Origin: Shewanella sp. VB17
GTDB lineage: Bacteria > Pseudomonadota > Gammaproteobacteria > Enterobacterales > Shewanellaceae
Length of the DNA stretch: 64,000 nucleotides
NCBI RefSeq assembly: GCF_013248905.1
Contig: NZ_JABRVS010000001.1
Location: 2,480,001 to 2,544,000 of the forward strand
Reading direction: 5' to 3'
Shown: positions 52,849-62,908 of the stretch, one piece after another
How positions within the stretch are numbered: the stretch's first letter is position 1
Layout: each line of letters begins with the position of its first letter
Notes under the pieces: model-generated
Databases searched by the model: none
Seen by the model: only the letters and a program-made list of their open reading frames with translations
Told to the model about the DNA's origin: nothing
Program-made: the position numbers and the translations under genes

Positions 52849-53038
52849 ACGGGGGATAATTTACATAAAAGTATGGCAACATCCCTGTATTTGGTTATTG
52901 TTATAAGGGTGGTTAGTTTTATTATCTAGAGTTCAAGGTCGTGAAAAATGATCTAACTTATGTTCGTAAGATAATAACGACCATCAGGAAATGGAGGTGG
53001 ACGATAGGATTAAAATAAGAAATCCATGGCGGTGAATC

Positions 53039-54070
53039 ATGAATTTAGCGAAACATTTATTAGATATTGAACTCTCTGCAAAAATCCTTAGGCATGCAGT
53101 GCCTAAAATGTCTGAACTGGATATTCCTGTTACACCAGATAATTACTCGGTGTGGTATGAATATTTTCTTGGTATCAATCTTGATTTAAAAAGAGCTATT
53201 GATGAGTACATTGCTAAAGACACGACATTTACAGATGAGGTCAATGCAGCTTTAGTCAAGCGTTTTATTTTAGAGAATTCACCGAATGTGATTGAAAATG
53301 TACACGTTGAAACCCAATTAGTGATAAATAATCTGTTGGAAAAAGTGAGTCAAATGAACAGTGGTACTGCAAACTTGACAGAGACCTTGAGTGAATTTCA
53401 TCAGGAGCTTAAGCAAACCTATGATGTTGATGTACTTTATAAGTTGGTTGACACTCTAGTGGATGAGATGGGCAGTGTCATCTCAGATAATAATCAGATG
53501 GAGGAAAGTCTCTCCTCCATGAGTGATGAAATTTGCTCGCTTAAAGCAGAAATGGAAAACCTTAACATTGTTGCACAAACCGATCAGTTAACCTCTTTGT
53601 TTAATCGAAGAGCATTTGAAGACGAAATTCAATCCCACATGCAGCATTATAATCAAAATCATTGTGCCAGTTGTTTACTGGTGGTCGATATCGATCATTT
53701 TAAAGTGTTTAACGATACTCATGGGCATCTTGTCGGTGATAAGGTGTTGGCTTATGTGGCTTTAGCCTTAAAGAAAACGGTGAAGGGAACAGATTTTGTT
53801 GCCAGATACGGAGGTGAAGAATTTGTCGTGTTATTGCCTAATACAAAATTAAACGATGCGTTAGTGGTCGCTGAAATTCTTCGCAAGACCATTGCTGATA
53901 AAAAATTGACAATAGGTAAAGAGGATAAACATTCTCTTGGGTCGATTACGGTATCGGTAGGGGTGTCCACCTTGCATGATAGTGATGATAGAGAGAGCTA
54001 TTTTATTCGGGCTGATGAGGCACTTTATCGTGCAAAGTCTTCAGGACGTAACTGCACCTGCAGTGAATAA
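53039..54070 (+). CDS. GGDEF diguanylate cyclase with degenerate I-site
   Basis: The 343-residue protein has an N-terminal helical region (about 1-175) with a conserved SVWYEYFLG-type start and a predicted coiled coil near 145-175, then a GGDEF domain. The active site RYGGEEFVVLLP is intact (258-262). The position of the inhibitory RxxD reads KGTD (249-252), so product inhibition may be weakened. It has no membrane segments. A GGAGGTGG ribosome-site-like sequence lies about 45 bp upstream; closer to the ATG the site is weak. It is monocistronic between eptA and the Pat gene. Confidence 0.88.
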   Translation: MNLAKHLLDIELSAKILRHAVPKMSELDIPVTPDNYSVWYEYFLGINLDLKRAIDEYIAKDTTFTDEVNAALVKRFILENSPNVIENVHVETQLVINNLLEKVSQMNSGTANLTETLSEFHQELKQTYDVDVLYKLVDTLVDEMGSVISDNNQMEESLSSMSDEICSLKAEMENLNIVAQTDQLTSLFNRRAFEDEIQSHMQHYNQNHCASCLLVVDIDHFKVFNDTHGHLVGDKVLAYVALALKKTVKGTDFVARYGGEEFVVLLPNTKLNDALVVAEILRKTIADKKLTIGKEDKHSLGSITVSVGVSTLHDSDDRESYFIRADEALYRAKSSGRNCTCSE

Positions 54071-54147
54071 AGGGACTGTTATTAAGAGCCCTTTAACCGG
54101 ATCACCTAGTGAAGTCAATGTGTGAGTGGCTCACTTTGGTCGTATTG

Positions 54148-56847
54148 CTAATGTGGATCGTTTAATTGCATATCCATTTTAATCAGCCGTTCCTCCCTAT
54201 CAAAAGTGACGATGAACCCTAATTTTTTAGCCAGATTAGCCATATTACGATTTTCAAATAAGGTCAAGCCGGTTAAAGATAACGTATTGTTTTCTTTATA
54301 GTATGAAATGAGTTTTTCGAGTAACAATTTGCCTAATCCCTGTCCTTGATGATCGCTTCTGACTGCCATGGCGAATTCTGCTTCAATATTATTTGGATCG
54401 ATTGAAGCTCTGATAGCACCCAATGTCAGCTCATCACCATTGTCATCTTTTGCAATGGCAACGAAAGCCATTTCACGGGCATAGTCAATTTGAGTGAGTA
54501 CAGCCATTTCTTCATGAGTCATTTTAGAACGCACACCAAAGTAACGTTTATACCTGTCTTCATCTGATAGTGAGTTGTCGAATATAAGATGTTTAGGCTC
54601 ATCTTCCGGTAAAATAGGTCTAAGCATGACTGGGCGGCCATTTTTAAGTGTGGTTTGCTGTTCGAGTTCTTTTGGGTAGGGAGAAATGGCGAGTCTGGCA
54701 CCGTTATCTATTTCAGTTTCATGAAGCTGAATATTGACGTCGAGTAAGGTAATGTGATGACCAGCACAGAGTACGGGATTTAAATCTAATGTGGCTATTT
54801 TTGGGCAATCGATCACTAAATGAGAAATTTGTGTGAGCATGACACACAGGGCATTCATGTCTAGCCCTAGAGGTAAGTGCCGATCTTTTAGTTTGTTTGT
54901 TTTGAGTGCTTGAATCACCATATAACGAGCTAATGCCATGTTTAATGGAGGAAGAGCAACGACGGCATCACGGCAGGGATCCCATTGAGAGCCTCCCTCA
55001 CCGAGTAAAATAGCAGGTCCAAAAACGGGATCGTTAACCACAGCGACTCTTATCTCTTGAGCCCCAGCCGTTAACGCCATCTTTTGGACCACTAATCTCT
55101 CTATTTTTGCTGTTGGATGGTGTGCTAATACCCGTGAATTTATCGCGATGGCTGCTTGGTAAACTTCATCTTTATTACTCAAGTTTAGCATCACACCATG
55201 CACATCTGATTTATGATTAATATCGGGTGATTGGACTTTTATCGCGACGGGATAACCGATTTTATTGGCAACTTTTACTGCGTCTTCTGGTGTCTCCACG
55301 GCGTAAGTCGCGATGGTTTTTAAACCATAAGCAGACAGGATATCGATTGATTCATGGGTGTCTAACATGCGTTTACCATTTTTATGAGCTTGAGAAAGTG
55401 CATGTCTGGCTTGTTCAACATTGGTTGGAATGTTATCGGGTATTGATTGTGGCACCTCTTGTAGCAATTTTTGATTACGGCGATACTCTACCATATGCAT
55501 GAAAGCACCAACTGCTCCTTCATGAGTTCTATAGGTTGAGATCCCTGCTTTATTGAAGTGTTTTCGGGCTAAATAGGCTGAATCTTCACCGCTCCAGTTT
55601 GTGAGTATATTGATTTTTTTCCGTTTAGGATGAGTACACACCATTGTTGCAAGGGAACGGGCAATGTCCAGACTATCTTCTAAAGCTGAAGGTGAATGAA
55701 TGACCAAAATAGCATCTGCAGCATCACAGTCCATTAATATTTTGAGTGTCTGCGTATAACGTGCTGAGTGCGCATCTCCGCCGATATTAATGGGGTTTTT
55801 TCTAGACCAAGTAGAGGGGAGTAACGCATCGAGTTGTGTTAAGGTATCGACATCAATTATGGCCGATTTACCTCCGCCGAGTATGAGTTGATCTAATGCT
55901 AGTTCCGCAGGTCCTGTGCCATTACTTATAATGGCGAGTCGTTCACCTTGTAGCGCAGAGGAGTGAACTAAGGTTTCAACTGCGGCAAAAAGTTCAATTA
56001 AATCATTTACTCTTAGCATACCCGCACGCCTGAAGGCCGCTTCATAAACTGCATCGTTACCCACTAACATATGAGGATGTAATTGAATGGTATTAGCGCT
56101 TTGATGAGTACGTCCTGATTTGATGACGAGAATAGGTTTATTTTTTGCCGCTGCTCTTGCTGCTGAAATAAAGTGACGTTTATCATTAACCGCATCGATA
56201 TAAAGTAAGATAGCACTGGTTTTTGAGTCGCGACCGAGATAATCAAGCAGCTCATCAAAATCAATATCGCTAGTGTCACCTAAAGAGATAAAGGAAGAGA
56301 AACCAATGCCTTTATTATTTGCCCAATCTAATACAGTGGTACAGATGGCCGCAGATTGAGACACGAATGCAATTTTGCCAGGCAGAGCACGAGTGTGGGC
56401 TAAACTGGCATTAAGTCCTAAATTAGGTAGCATCATTCCTAAGCTATTCGGTCCTAAAATTCTCATCCCGTAACGGTTAGCATGTTGCTTGGTTAATTCT
56501 AGTAAGGTGCTTCCTTCATGTTGACTTTGTGCTGTCATACCAGAAGCAAGGACAATGGCAAATTTACATCCAAATTGTGCCAAGGTTTCAACAATAGCAG
56601 GTACGTGGTGTGCCGCTGTGCAGATCATCGCAAGATCAGGTATTAAAGGAAGGGCTTCAATATTTGGGTAGGCCAGTACGCCCATCACCGCTTTATATTT
56701 GGGTGTCACAGGCATGATAGGGCCTGCGAATTCCCCTGCCAGTAGATTTTTCATGACGATATTGCCAGCGCGTTTTTTAGTATTGGATGCACCAATAATG
56801 GCAACTGACGTTAATGTAAATAAAGTATGCAATGTACGCTGGCTCAT
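54148..56847 (-). CDS. Pat/PatZ-type protein lysine acetyltransferase (ADP-forming acyl-CoA synthetase fold plus GNAT)
   Basis: The 899-residue protein has a CoA-binding domain (about 5-130), succinyl-CoA ligase-like domain (about 145-290), a flavodoxin-like part (300-460), an ATP-grasp domain (about 480-710; YPVAIKVQSPDINHKSDVHGV) and a C-terminal GNAT domain (about 730-890; RSDHQGQGLGKLLLEKLI). Its relatives acetylate acetyl-CoA synthetase and other proteins. Whether the synthetase part is active cannot be seen: E. coli PatZ lacks the catalytic His. The start chosen is the third of three successive ATGs, because AAGAGA stands six bases before it. Regulation by cAMP-CRP is known in E. coli; no site is asserted here. 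Confidence 0.9.
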   Translation of the reverse strand: MSQRTLHTLFTLTSVAIIGASNTKKRAGNIVMKNLLAGEFAGPIMPVTPKYKAVMGVLAYPNIEALPLIPDLAMICTAAHHVPAIVETLAQFGCKFAIVLASGMTAQSQHEGSTLLELTKQHANRYGMRILGPNSLGMMLPNLGLNASLAHTRALPGKIAFVSQSAAICTTVLDWANNKGIGFSSFISLGDTSDIDFDELLDYLGRDSKTSAILLYIDAVNDKRHFISAARAAAKNKPILVIKSGRTHQSANTIQLHPHMLVGNDAVYEAAFRRAGMLRVNDLIELFAAVETLVHSSALQGERLAIISNGTGPAELALDQLILGGGKSAIIDVDTLTQLDALLPSTWSRKNPINIGGDAHSARYTQTLKILMDCDAADAILVIHSPSALEDSLDIARSLATMVCTHPKRKKINILTNWSGEDSAYLARKHFNKAGISTYRTHEGAVGAFMHMVEYRRNQKLLQEVPQSIPDNIPTNVEQARHALSQAHKNGKRMLDTHESIDILSAYGLKTIATYAVETPEDAVKVANKIGYPVAIKVQSPDINHKSDVHGVMLNLSNKDEVYQAAIAINSRVLAHHPTAKIERLVVQKMALTAGAQEIRVAVVNDPVFGPAILLGEGGSQWDPCRDAVVALPPLNMALARYMVIQALKTNKLKDRHLPLGLDMNALCVMLTQISHLVIDCPKIATLDLNPVLCAGHHITLLDVNIQLHETEIDNGARLAISPYPKELEQQTTLKNGRPVMLRPILPEDEPKHLIFDNSLSDEDRYKRYFGVRSKMTHEEMAVLTQIDYAREMAFVAIAKDDNGDELTLGAIRASIDPNNIEAEFAMAVRSDHQGQGLGKLLLEKLISYYKENNTLSLTGLTLFENRNMANLAKKLGFIVTFDREERLIKMDMQLNDPH

Positions 56848-56853
56848 CATCAT

Positions 56854-57667
56854 TCTCTTATGTGGTTATTTATTTTGAGTCTACGCTAAAAATAGAAATA
56901 TTTAGTTCATTAGTCATTGTTAAAACGTCATTATATGCTTTAATTGTTTATTTTAGGTTGTTTTTTATACGGCAATATCAATAATAATAAAAGAAATGGA
57001 TTAAGATGAGATGGAGGAAACCGAATCGAGCGTTTAATATACAAATTTATTTTAATAAGCTTTAAAAGCGATTAAGAGTGCCTACTCTAAATTGTTTTTA
57101 TGGTGTAACATTTTTAATGTTACAAAAAGTTTCATTTAATATTGTTACTTATTTGTTTGCTTAATCGCGTGGTTTATTTTCAACGTTGGCGAGATAAGGC
57201 CTATTTTTTTATTGGAATTTGGTGCTTTGGTATTAGTATTTTTTACATCTATGTTATGAGTGGCGAGGTTCGCTAAAATATAGATTCAATGAGTCTTTTG
57301 AAGCATTTTATTATATTTATAATTTTAAAAATAGTACATTTTAAGTACTAATATAGCACTAATTGATTACATTTTTTAGTTCATTAAGACCTTTGAATTA
57401 AAAAGTAGGCTTGTACGACCAAGGATTTAATTTAACATTTATTTATCATTTTAAGCCGGTGAGAGTATTTTTTTCACTTGCCTTTATGGTAACTCTGGAT
57501 AAGATAGCATCAAGATCTGGTTAAAATTTGGTATGGCATACTGAATAGATCGTCACCGTTATTAAAGTTCAATATTGGTAGTGTAAACCACCTAATTGAT
57601 AGAAAACTTTGCTTTAGTTTAAATTGTAATAGGGTTTTCCCTATAGCCGTATATGGAGATATCAAAA
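56854..57667. other. AT-rich promoter region of the type VI cluster
   Basis: About 810 bp between the Pat gene and tssB, strongly A+T rich. It holds one perfect inverted repeat, 57104-57124, and no gene. I saw no clear sigma-54 site. Such DNA is a likely target for H-NS-type silencing. Confidence 0.45.
57104..57124. promoter_or_regulatory. Perfect inverted repeat upstream of the type VI cluster
   Basis: TGTAACATT, three T, then AATGTTACA. The 9-bp arms are perfect and no T-tract follows, which favours an operator over a terminator. It lies about 545 bp before tssB. Confidence 0.45.
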
Positions 57668-58156
57668 ATGGCAAAAGATGGATCAGTTGCGCCAAAAGAG
57701 CGCATCAACATCAAATATGTACCAGCGACAGGTGAGCAACAAGCGGAGATGGAACTTCCGTTGAAAATGTTGATAGTAGGCGACTTTAAAGGTCATGCTG
57801 AAGATACCCAACTTGAAGAAAGACAGGCTGTTTCTGTCAATAAAGTCAATTTTAGCGCAATTATGAAAGAAAGCGATTTGTCAATTAGCACAACCGTTGC
57901 TAACAAATTGACAGATAATGATTCTGATGAGTTAAATGTGACATTAAACTTCAGTTCATTAAAAGATTTTTCCCCTGATTCAATTGCCGGCCAAGTTCCT
58001 GAAATAAATAAATTGATTGAACTAAGAGAAGCGTTAGTTGCTTTGAAAGGCCCACTAGGTAATATCCCATCATTTAGAACAAAGCTGCAGGAATTAATTG
58101 AAACCGAAGATTCTCGTGAACAATTATTGGCAGAACTTCAAACTCTAGAAAATTAA
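57668..58156 (+). CDS. tssB: Type VI secretion sheath small subunit TssB (VipA)
   Basis: The 162-residue protein begins at the ATG at 57668, with GGAG nine bases before it; an earlier ATG at 57653 is less well placed. Family blocks: RINIKYVPATGEQQAEMELPLKMLIVGDFKG, LEERQAVSVNKVNF, LNVTLNFSSLKDFSPDSIAGQVPE and the C-terminal helix. TssB and TssC form the contractile sheath around the Hcp tube. It is the first gene of the cluster here. Confidence 0.96.
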   Translation: MAKDGSVAPKERINIKYVPATGEQQAEMELPLKMLIVGDFKGHAEDTQLEERQAVSVNKVNFSAIMKESDLSISTTVANKLTDNDSDELNVTLNFSSLKDFSPDSIAGQVPEINKLIELREALVALKGPLGNIPSFRTKLQELIETEDSREQLLAELQTLEN

Positions 58157-58248
58157 TACTAACGTATTTAGTTTTATTCGATATGGACATAAATTAAGTG
58201 GGTTCACTTCTCACTGAATTTGAAGCTTGATTTAAGGAATATAATTTC

Positions 58249-59724
58249 ATGGACTCTATGGATACAGCACTGGAAAGCAAGCAGGCACAAAGTGTTAATT
58301 TGCTAGATGAAATTTTGGCACAAACCAAAATGACACCTATCGATGAAGGCTATGATGTTGCTAAGAAAGGTGTCGCCGCATTCATCAGTAATATCATTGA
58401 AACTCGTTCTAGCAGCGAGCCAGTAAACAAAACGCTCGTAGATAAAATGCTCGTTGAGCTTGATAAAAAAATTAGCAGTCAGATGGATGAGATTCTACAT
58501 AATGAATCTTTTCAACAGATGGAATCATCTTGGAAAAACCTGAAATTGCTAGTTGATCGTACTGATTTTAAAGAAAATATAAAAATTGAGGTACTGCACG
58601 CGACCAAAGATGAATTGCTTGATGATTTTGAATTTGCGCCAGAAACGGTTCAATCAGGTCTTTATAAGCATGTTTACTCATCAGGTTATGGGCAATTTGG
58701 TGGTGAGCCTATTGCCGCTATTGTCGGTAATTATGCCTTTACCCCATCAGCCCCTGATATGAAGTTATTGCAGTATGTTGCTGCCGTTGGTGCGATGGCG
58801 CATGCCCCTTTTCTTTCATCAGTTGCCCCTGAGTTCTTTGGCATCGATTCGTTTGAAGAGTTACCAAATCTAAAAGATCTTAAGTCAACGTTCGAAAGCC
58901 CTAAGTATACCAAATGGCGTGCTTTAAGGGAGTCTGAAGATGCAAGATATCTAGGATTGACGGCCCCACGTTTCTTACTTCGTGTGCCTTATGATCCTAT
59001 TGAAAATCCTATTAATTCATTTAATTATCGTGAAAATGTTCATGAAAGCCATGAAGATTACCTTTGGGGTAATACTGCTTTTGCGTTGGCAACACGTTTA
59101 ACTGAAAGTTTTGCAAAATATCGCTGGTGTCCGAATATTATTGGTCCCCAAAGTGGTGGCGCTGTTGAAGATTTACCTGTTCACCTGTTTGAATCTATGG
59201 GTGCGCTACAGGCTAAAATCCCAACAGAAGTCTTGATCACAGATCGTAAAGAATTTGAGTTAGCCGATGAGGGATTCATTTCTCTTACTATGCGAAAAGG
59301 CAGTGATAATGCTGCATTTTTCTCTGCTAATTCGATTCAAAAGCCTAGAGTTTTCCCTAATACTAAGGAAGGTAAAGAGGCTGAAACTAACTATAAACTG
59401 GGTACACAGATCCCTTACATGATGATTATTAATCGTCTAGCGCATTACATCAAGGTGTTACAACGTGAGCAGATAGGTTCATGGAAAGAACGCCAAGATC
59501 TAGAGCGTGAGCTGAATAGTTGGATCAAACAGTTTGTTGCTGATCAAGAAAATCCGCCTGCTGATGTAAGAAGCCGTCGTCCATTACGTGAAGCTAAAGT
59601 TGAAGTGCTCGACGTTCAGGGCGATCCAGGTTGGTACCAAGTTTCTATGTCAGTACGTCCGCATTTTAAATATATGGGTGCTAGCTTTGAACTCTCATTG
59701 GTTGGACGTTTAGACCAGGAGTAA
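58249..59724 (+). CDS. tssC: Type VI secretion sheath large subunit TssC (VipB)
   Basis: The 491-residue sheath protein has the family signature SSWKNLKLLVDRTDF, GQFGGEPIAAIVGNYAFTPSAPDMKLL, APRFLLRVPYDP and the C-terminal EAKVEVLDVQGDPGWYQV. It interlocks with TssB and carries the ClpV-accessible parts. It follows tssB by 92 bp with a TAAGGA site. Confidence 0.97.
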   Translation: MDSMDTALESKQAQSVNLLDEILAQTKMTPIDEGYDVAKKGVAAFISNIIETRSSSEPVNKTLVDKMLVELDKKISSQMDEILHNESFQQMESSWKNLKLLVDRTDFKENIKIEVLHATKDELLDDFEFAPETVQSGLYKHVYSSGYGQFGGEPIAAIVGNYAFTPSAPDMKLLQYVAAVGAMAHAPFLSSVAPEFFGIDSFEELPNLKDLKSTFESPKYTKWRALRESEDARYLGLTAPRFLLRVPYDPIENPINSFNYRENVHESHEDYLWGNTAFALATRLTESFAKYRWCPNIIGPQSGGAVEDLPVHLFESMGALQAKIPTEVLITDRKEFELADEGFISLTMRKGSDNAAFFSANSIQKPRVFPNTKEGKEAETNYKLGTQIPYMMIINRLAHYIKVLQREQIGSWKERQDLERELNSWIKQFVADQENPPADVRSRRPLREAKVEVLDVQGDPGWYQVSMSVRPHFKYMGASFELSLVGRLDQE

Positions 59725-59730
59725 GCGACG

Positions 59731-60156
59731 TTGTTTAATCGTGACGAAATGTTTGGTGTCAGCTTCTTTCAACGGTTAGGTGCTGACATTGATCAACCCA
59801 TTAATGGTGTTGAATCAATTGAATATGTTATAGCGTCGATTAAACGTAATATCTCTGGCTTGCTTAATACGCGAGTCGGAGAATCCCAAAGTTGTCCAGA
59901 GCTCGGATTGTTTGATTTCAATGATGCGAATTCTGGTAGCTTCGATTTAGGGGTTAGGATAAAAGCGGGTATTAAGGCTTGTATTGAACGATTTGAACCA
60001 AGATTATCTCACATAGATATCAATGTTTTACACGATAATACTTGTCCTTTTAGTTTACGCTTTCATATCCATGGAAATATTAACGTTAAATCGGTAAATG
60101 AAAAAGTTGAAATTGATCTTTTTTTGGATAGTAATCGCACCTATAGGGTAAGTTAA
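59731..60156 (+). CDS. tssE: Type VI baseplate protein TssE (gp25-like)
   Basis: A 141-residue GPW/gp25-family protein: FFQRLGADID, ASIKRNISGLLNTRVGESQSCPELGLFDFND, and a C-terminal strand. It starts at a TTG (59731) with AGGAG nine bases upstream, directly after tssC; the next ATG (59749) would drop conserved N-terminal residues. It initiates sheath assembly at the baseplate. Confidence 0.92.
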   Translation: MFNRDEMFGVSFFQRLGADIDQPINGVESIEYVIASIKRNISGLLNTRVGESQSCPELGLFDFNDANSGSFDLGVRIKAGIKACIERFEPRLSHIDINVLHDNTCPFSLRFHIHGNINVKSVNEKVEIDLFLDSNRTYRVS

Positions 60157-60158
60157 CT

Positions 60159-61925
60159 GTGTCTCAAGACAAATATTTCAGGGATGAATTAGCCTTTCTA
60201 AGGGAACAAGGAAAACAGTTTTCTGATCTTCATCCCCAATTAGCACGCTATTTACACGGCAATAATACCGATCCAGACGTTGAACGTTTACTGGAAGGTT
60301 TTGCTTTTTTGACCGGTAGGTTACGTGAAAAGATCGATGACGAATTTCCTGAATTGACTCATTCGATGATCAATATGCTATGGCCGAATTATCTGCGACC
60401 GGTGCCTAGTACAAGTATCGTGCGTTTTTCACCTCATGCTCGTGGTATTAGTAATAAGCAACTGATCGAAAAAGGTTGCATGTTAGACACGAATGAAGTT
60501 GATGGCGAAGTGTGTCATTTTACCACCTGTAGAGATGTCAATGTTTACCCGCTTTCGGTGAACAATATCGAATCTTTTCACTCTAGAGAAGCATCAATTA
60601 TTGATATATATGTCTCTAACTTTAGTGATTTGTCATTGCATGAAATAGGCCTTGATGATCTGCGTTTCTATTTAGGAGGTCAAAACCACAGTGCACAAAT
60701 GCTCTATCTTTGGCTTAACCATTATTTAGAAGGCATAGATATTTGCATAGGTGATAAGCATTATTCCTTGCCAAATTCGAGTTTTAAATGTGTTGGTTTT
60801 GAGAGTGGTGATGGTATTTTACCTTATCCAAAAAATGTATATGAAGGCTATCGAATATTACAAGAATACTTGTCATTTTCTGATGCTTTTATGTTTTTTG
60901 ATATTTGTAAAATTTATCAATGTCTCCCATCAGGTGTTGGTGGTGATTTCTCAATTAAATTAAAGTTTTCTCGCACTTTACCTGCTGACGTTTTGATTCA
61001 AAAAGAGATATTTCAGCTTTACTGCGTTCCCGTGCTTAATTTGTTTTCCCATGATGCCGATCCTATCGATCTCACAGGTAAAAAGAGTGAATATCCTATT
61101 TTTCCATCCAGTCGTAAGCCAGCTAACTTTGAGATTTTTAGTGTTGATAAAGTGCAGGGATGGCACGATTCTGACTCGGGTCGTGTTCGAGGCGAAGAAC
61201 GAGTTTATACACCATTTGAAAGCTTTCAACATGAAGTCGAACGAGTCAGAGAACGGGTAGCACTTTATTATCGACTACGAGCGAGAGAGAGTATTCGTGG
61301 AGATGGTTTCGATCACTTTCTTTCTTTTGTGAGAGGTGATGAGACCCAGAGGTTTGATGCTAATGAAGCTGTGTCTGTCAGTTTAACCTGCACTAATAGA
61401 CAGCTGCCTACTCAACTAGGTAAAGGTGATATTTGCGTGACGACCGATTCTTCACCAACGTTTGCCTCATTTGAAAATATTACCGAACCTAGCGCTTCGC
61501 TAAGACCTGTGCTTGATGGCAGCATGTTATGGACACTCATTTCAAATTTATCGCTGAATTACCTGTCACTTTTATCTAAAGATGCTTTGTGCTCAATTAT
61601 TCGAGCTTACGATTTTAAATCACTCATCGATAGACAAGCTGAGCGAGTCACTCAAAAACGCTTAGATGGCATTGTCAGTATTGATTCTAAACCGACAGAG
61701 CGAATTTTTCGTGGTATGCCTGTGCGAGGGTTGCAATCTGTGATCTCTCTCGATCAGCATAAGTTTGGTTCGGAAGGAGATCTATACCTTTTTGCAACGG
61801 TATTAAGTCGTTTTTTTGCACTTTATGCCAGTATCAATTCATTTCACGAATTGATCGTGATTAATACCGTCAATCAGGAAAGATACACATGGGATATTCA
61901 GATTGGCCAACAACCCTTGATCTAG
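60159..61925 (+). CDS. tssF: Type VI baseplate protein TssF (VasA)
   Basis: The 588-residue protein matches TssF (YFRDELAFLREQGKQFSDLHPQLARYL, DPDVERLLEGFAFLTGRLREKIDDEFPELTHSMINMLWPNYLRPVPS). It starts at a GTG (60159) two bases after the tssE stop. Its 3' end overlaps tssG by 37 bp in another frame. TssF, TssG, TssE and TssK form the wedge of the baseplate. Confidence 0.95.
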   Translation: MSQDKYFRDELAFLREQGKQFSDLHPQLARYLHGNNTDPDVERLLEGFAFLTGRLREKIDDEFPELTHSMINMLWPNYLRPVPSTSIVRFSPHARGISNKQLIEKGCMLDTNEVDGEVCHFTTCRDVNVYPLSVNNIESFHSREASIIDIYVSNFSDLSLHEIGLDDLRFYLGGQNHSAQMLYLWLNHYLEGIDICIGDKHYSLPNSSFKCVGFESGDGILPYPKNVYEGYRILQEYLSFSDAFMFFDICKIYQCLPSGVGGDFSIKLKFSRTLPADVLIQKEIFQLYCVPVLNLFSHDADPIDLTGKKSEYPIFPSSRKPANFEIFSVDKVQGWHDSDSGRVRGEERVYTPFESFQHEVERVRERVALYYRLRARESIRGDGFDHFLSFVRGDETQRFDANEAVSVSLTCTNRQLPTQLGKGDICVTTDSSPTFASFENITEPSASLRPVLDGSMLWTLISNLSLNYLSLLSKDALCSIIRAYDFKSLIDRQAERVTQKRLDGIVSIDSKPTERIFRGMPVRGLQSVISLDQHKFGSEGDLYLFATVLSRFFALYASINSFHELIVINTVNQERYTWDIQIGQQPLI

Positions 61926-62896
61926 CAACGGAAAAAGATGCGTTAGTGTTCCCTGAGGCTGTTAGTTCATATAATTTTTTTCAACTTGTTGAGTTGATGC
62001 ATAAATTAAGTGGCAATAACCCTGAAGAGCATGATTGGGAAAGTTTAGGGCAACTGCTCTTCTCGGCAAATCCGAGTTTAGGTTTTGCTGCCAGTGATGT
62101 CACAGCCATTGAAAGGCTTTCTGTTGATCGGGTTAAAATTGAAACCACATTCTTAGGGTTAAATGGGGCTCAATCACCATTACCCAGTTACATGCTAGAA
62201 GAGTTACTTCATGACGAAACAAATATTAAACGTGATTTTTTAGACTTTTTTAACAACCGTTTAATTGCTTTATTTTATCGAGCATGGCGAAAATATCGAT
62301 ATTATATTCGCTTTCAAGATGATGCCATTGATAAATTTTCATCTCAAGTGTTTGCGCTTGTGGGGTTAGGCAATGAAGATATTCGCGGTGATACTCCCAT
62401 TAACTGGTGCAAGATGTTGCCTTATGCGGGTATGTTGGCAGGACGAAGTCGTTCTCCTCAGGCGGTTGCCGGTATTATTGCACATTGTTTTGATCTTGAA
62501 GATGTCTCGATTAGACAATGGGAATTTAGGCATGTCGAGATCCCGCAGTCGCAGCAATGTGTCTTAGGAAAAAGCAATGTCAAATTAGGCGAAGATACAC
62601 TTTTAGGGAGTAAAGTCGGCGATATAAGTGGGAAATTTGTCTTGTGTATTAAAGGCTTATCCTTAATGCGTTTTCAAGATTTCTTACCTTCTGGCAAAGA
62701 ATTTATGCCGCTGTGTAAAGTCATGGAAGTCATACTTAGAGAGCAAATGGCGTTTGATTTTGAATTGACATTAAAGACGGATGATATTCCTTTACTTAGG
62801 TTAGGTGAAGAGCAGGGTGGACAATTAGGTTGGTCTTCCTTTCTTGGACAAGCTGCCATTGAACAGCAGCAAGTATTAATACAAATTAGGCAGTAA
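61889..62896 (+). CDS. tssG: Type VI baseplate protein TssG (VasB)
   Basis: The 335-residue protein follows the family: a short start, SYNFFQLVELMHKLSG, FAASDVTAIE, TTFLGLNGAQSPLPSYMLEELL and DFFNNRLIALFYRAWRKYRY, then MLAGRSRSPQAVAGIIAHCF. The ATG at 61889 has AGGAA about ten bases upstream and lies inside tssF, suggesting coupled translation. Confidence 0.94.
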   Translation: MGYSDWPTTLDLATEKDALVFPEAVSSYNFFQLVELMHKLSGNNPEEHDWESLGQLLFSANPSLGFAASDVTAIERLSVDRVKIETTFLGLNGAQSPLPSYMLEELLHDETNIKRDFLDFFNNRLIALFYRAWRKYRYYIRFQDDAIDKFSSQVFALVGLGNEDIRGDTPINWCKMLPYAGMLAGRSRSPQAVAGIIAHCFDLEDVSIRQWEFRHVEIPQSQQCVLGKSNVKLGEDTLLGSKVGDISGKFVLCIKGLSLMRFQDFLPSGKEFMPLCKVMEVILREQMAFDFELTLKTDDIPLLRLGEEQGGQLGWSSFLGQAAIEQQQVLIQIRQ

Positions 62897-62908
62897 AAGA
62901 GGCACAGA

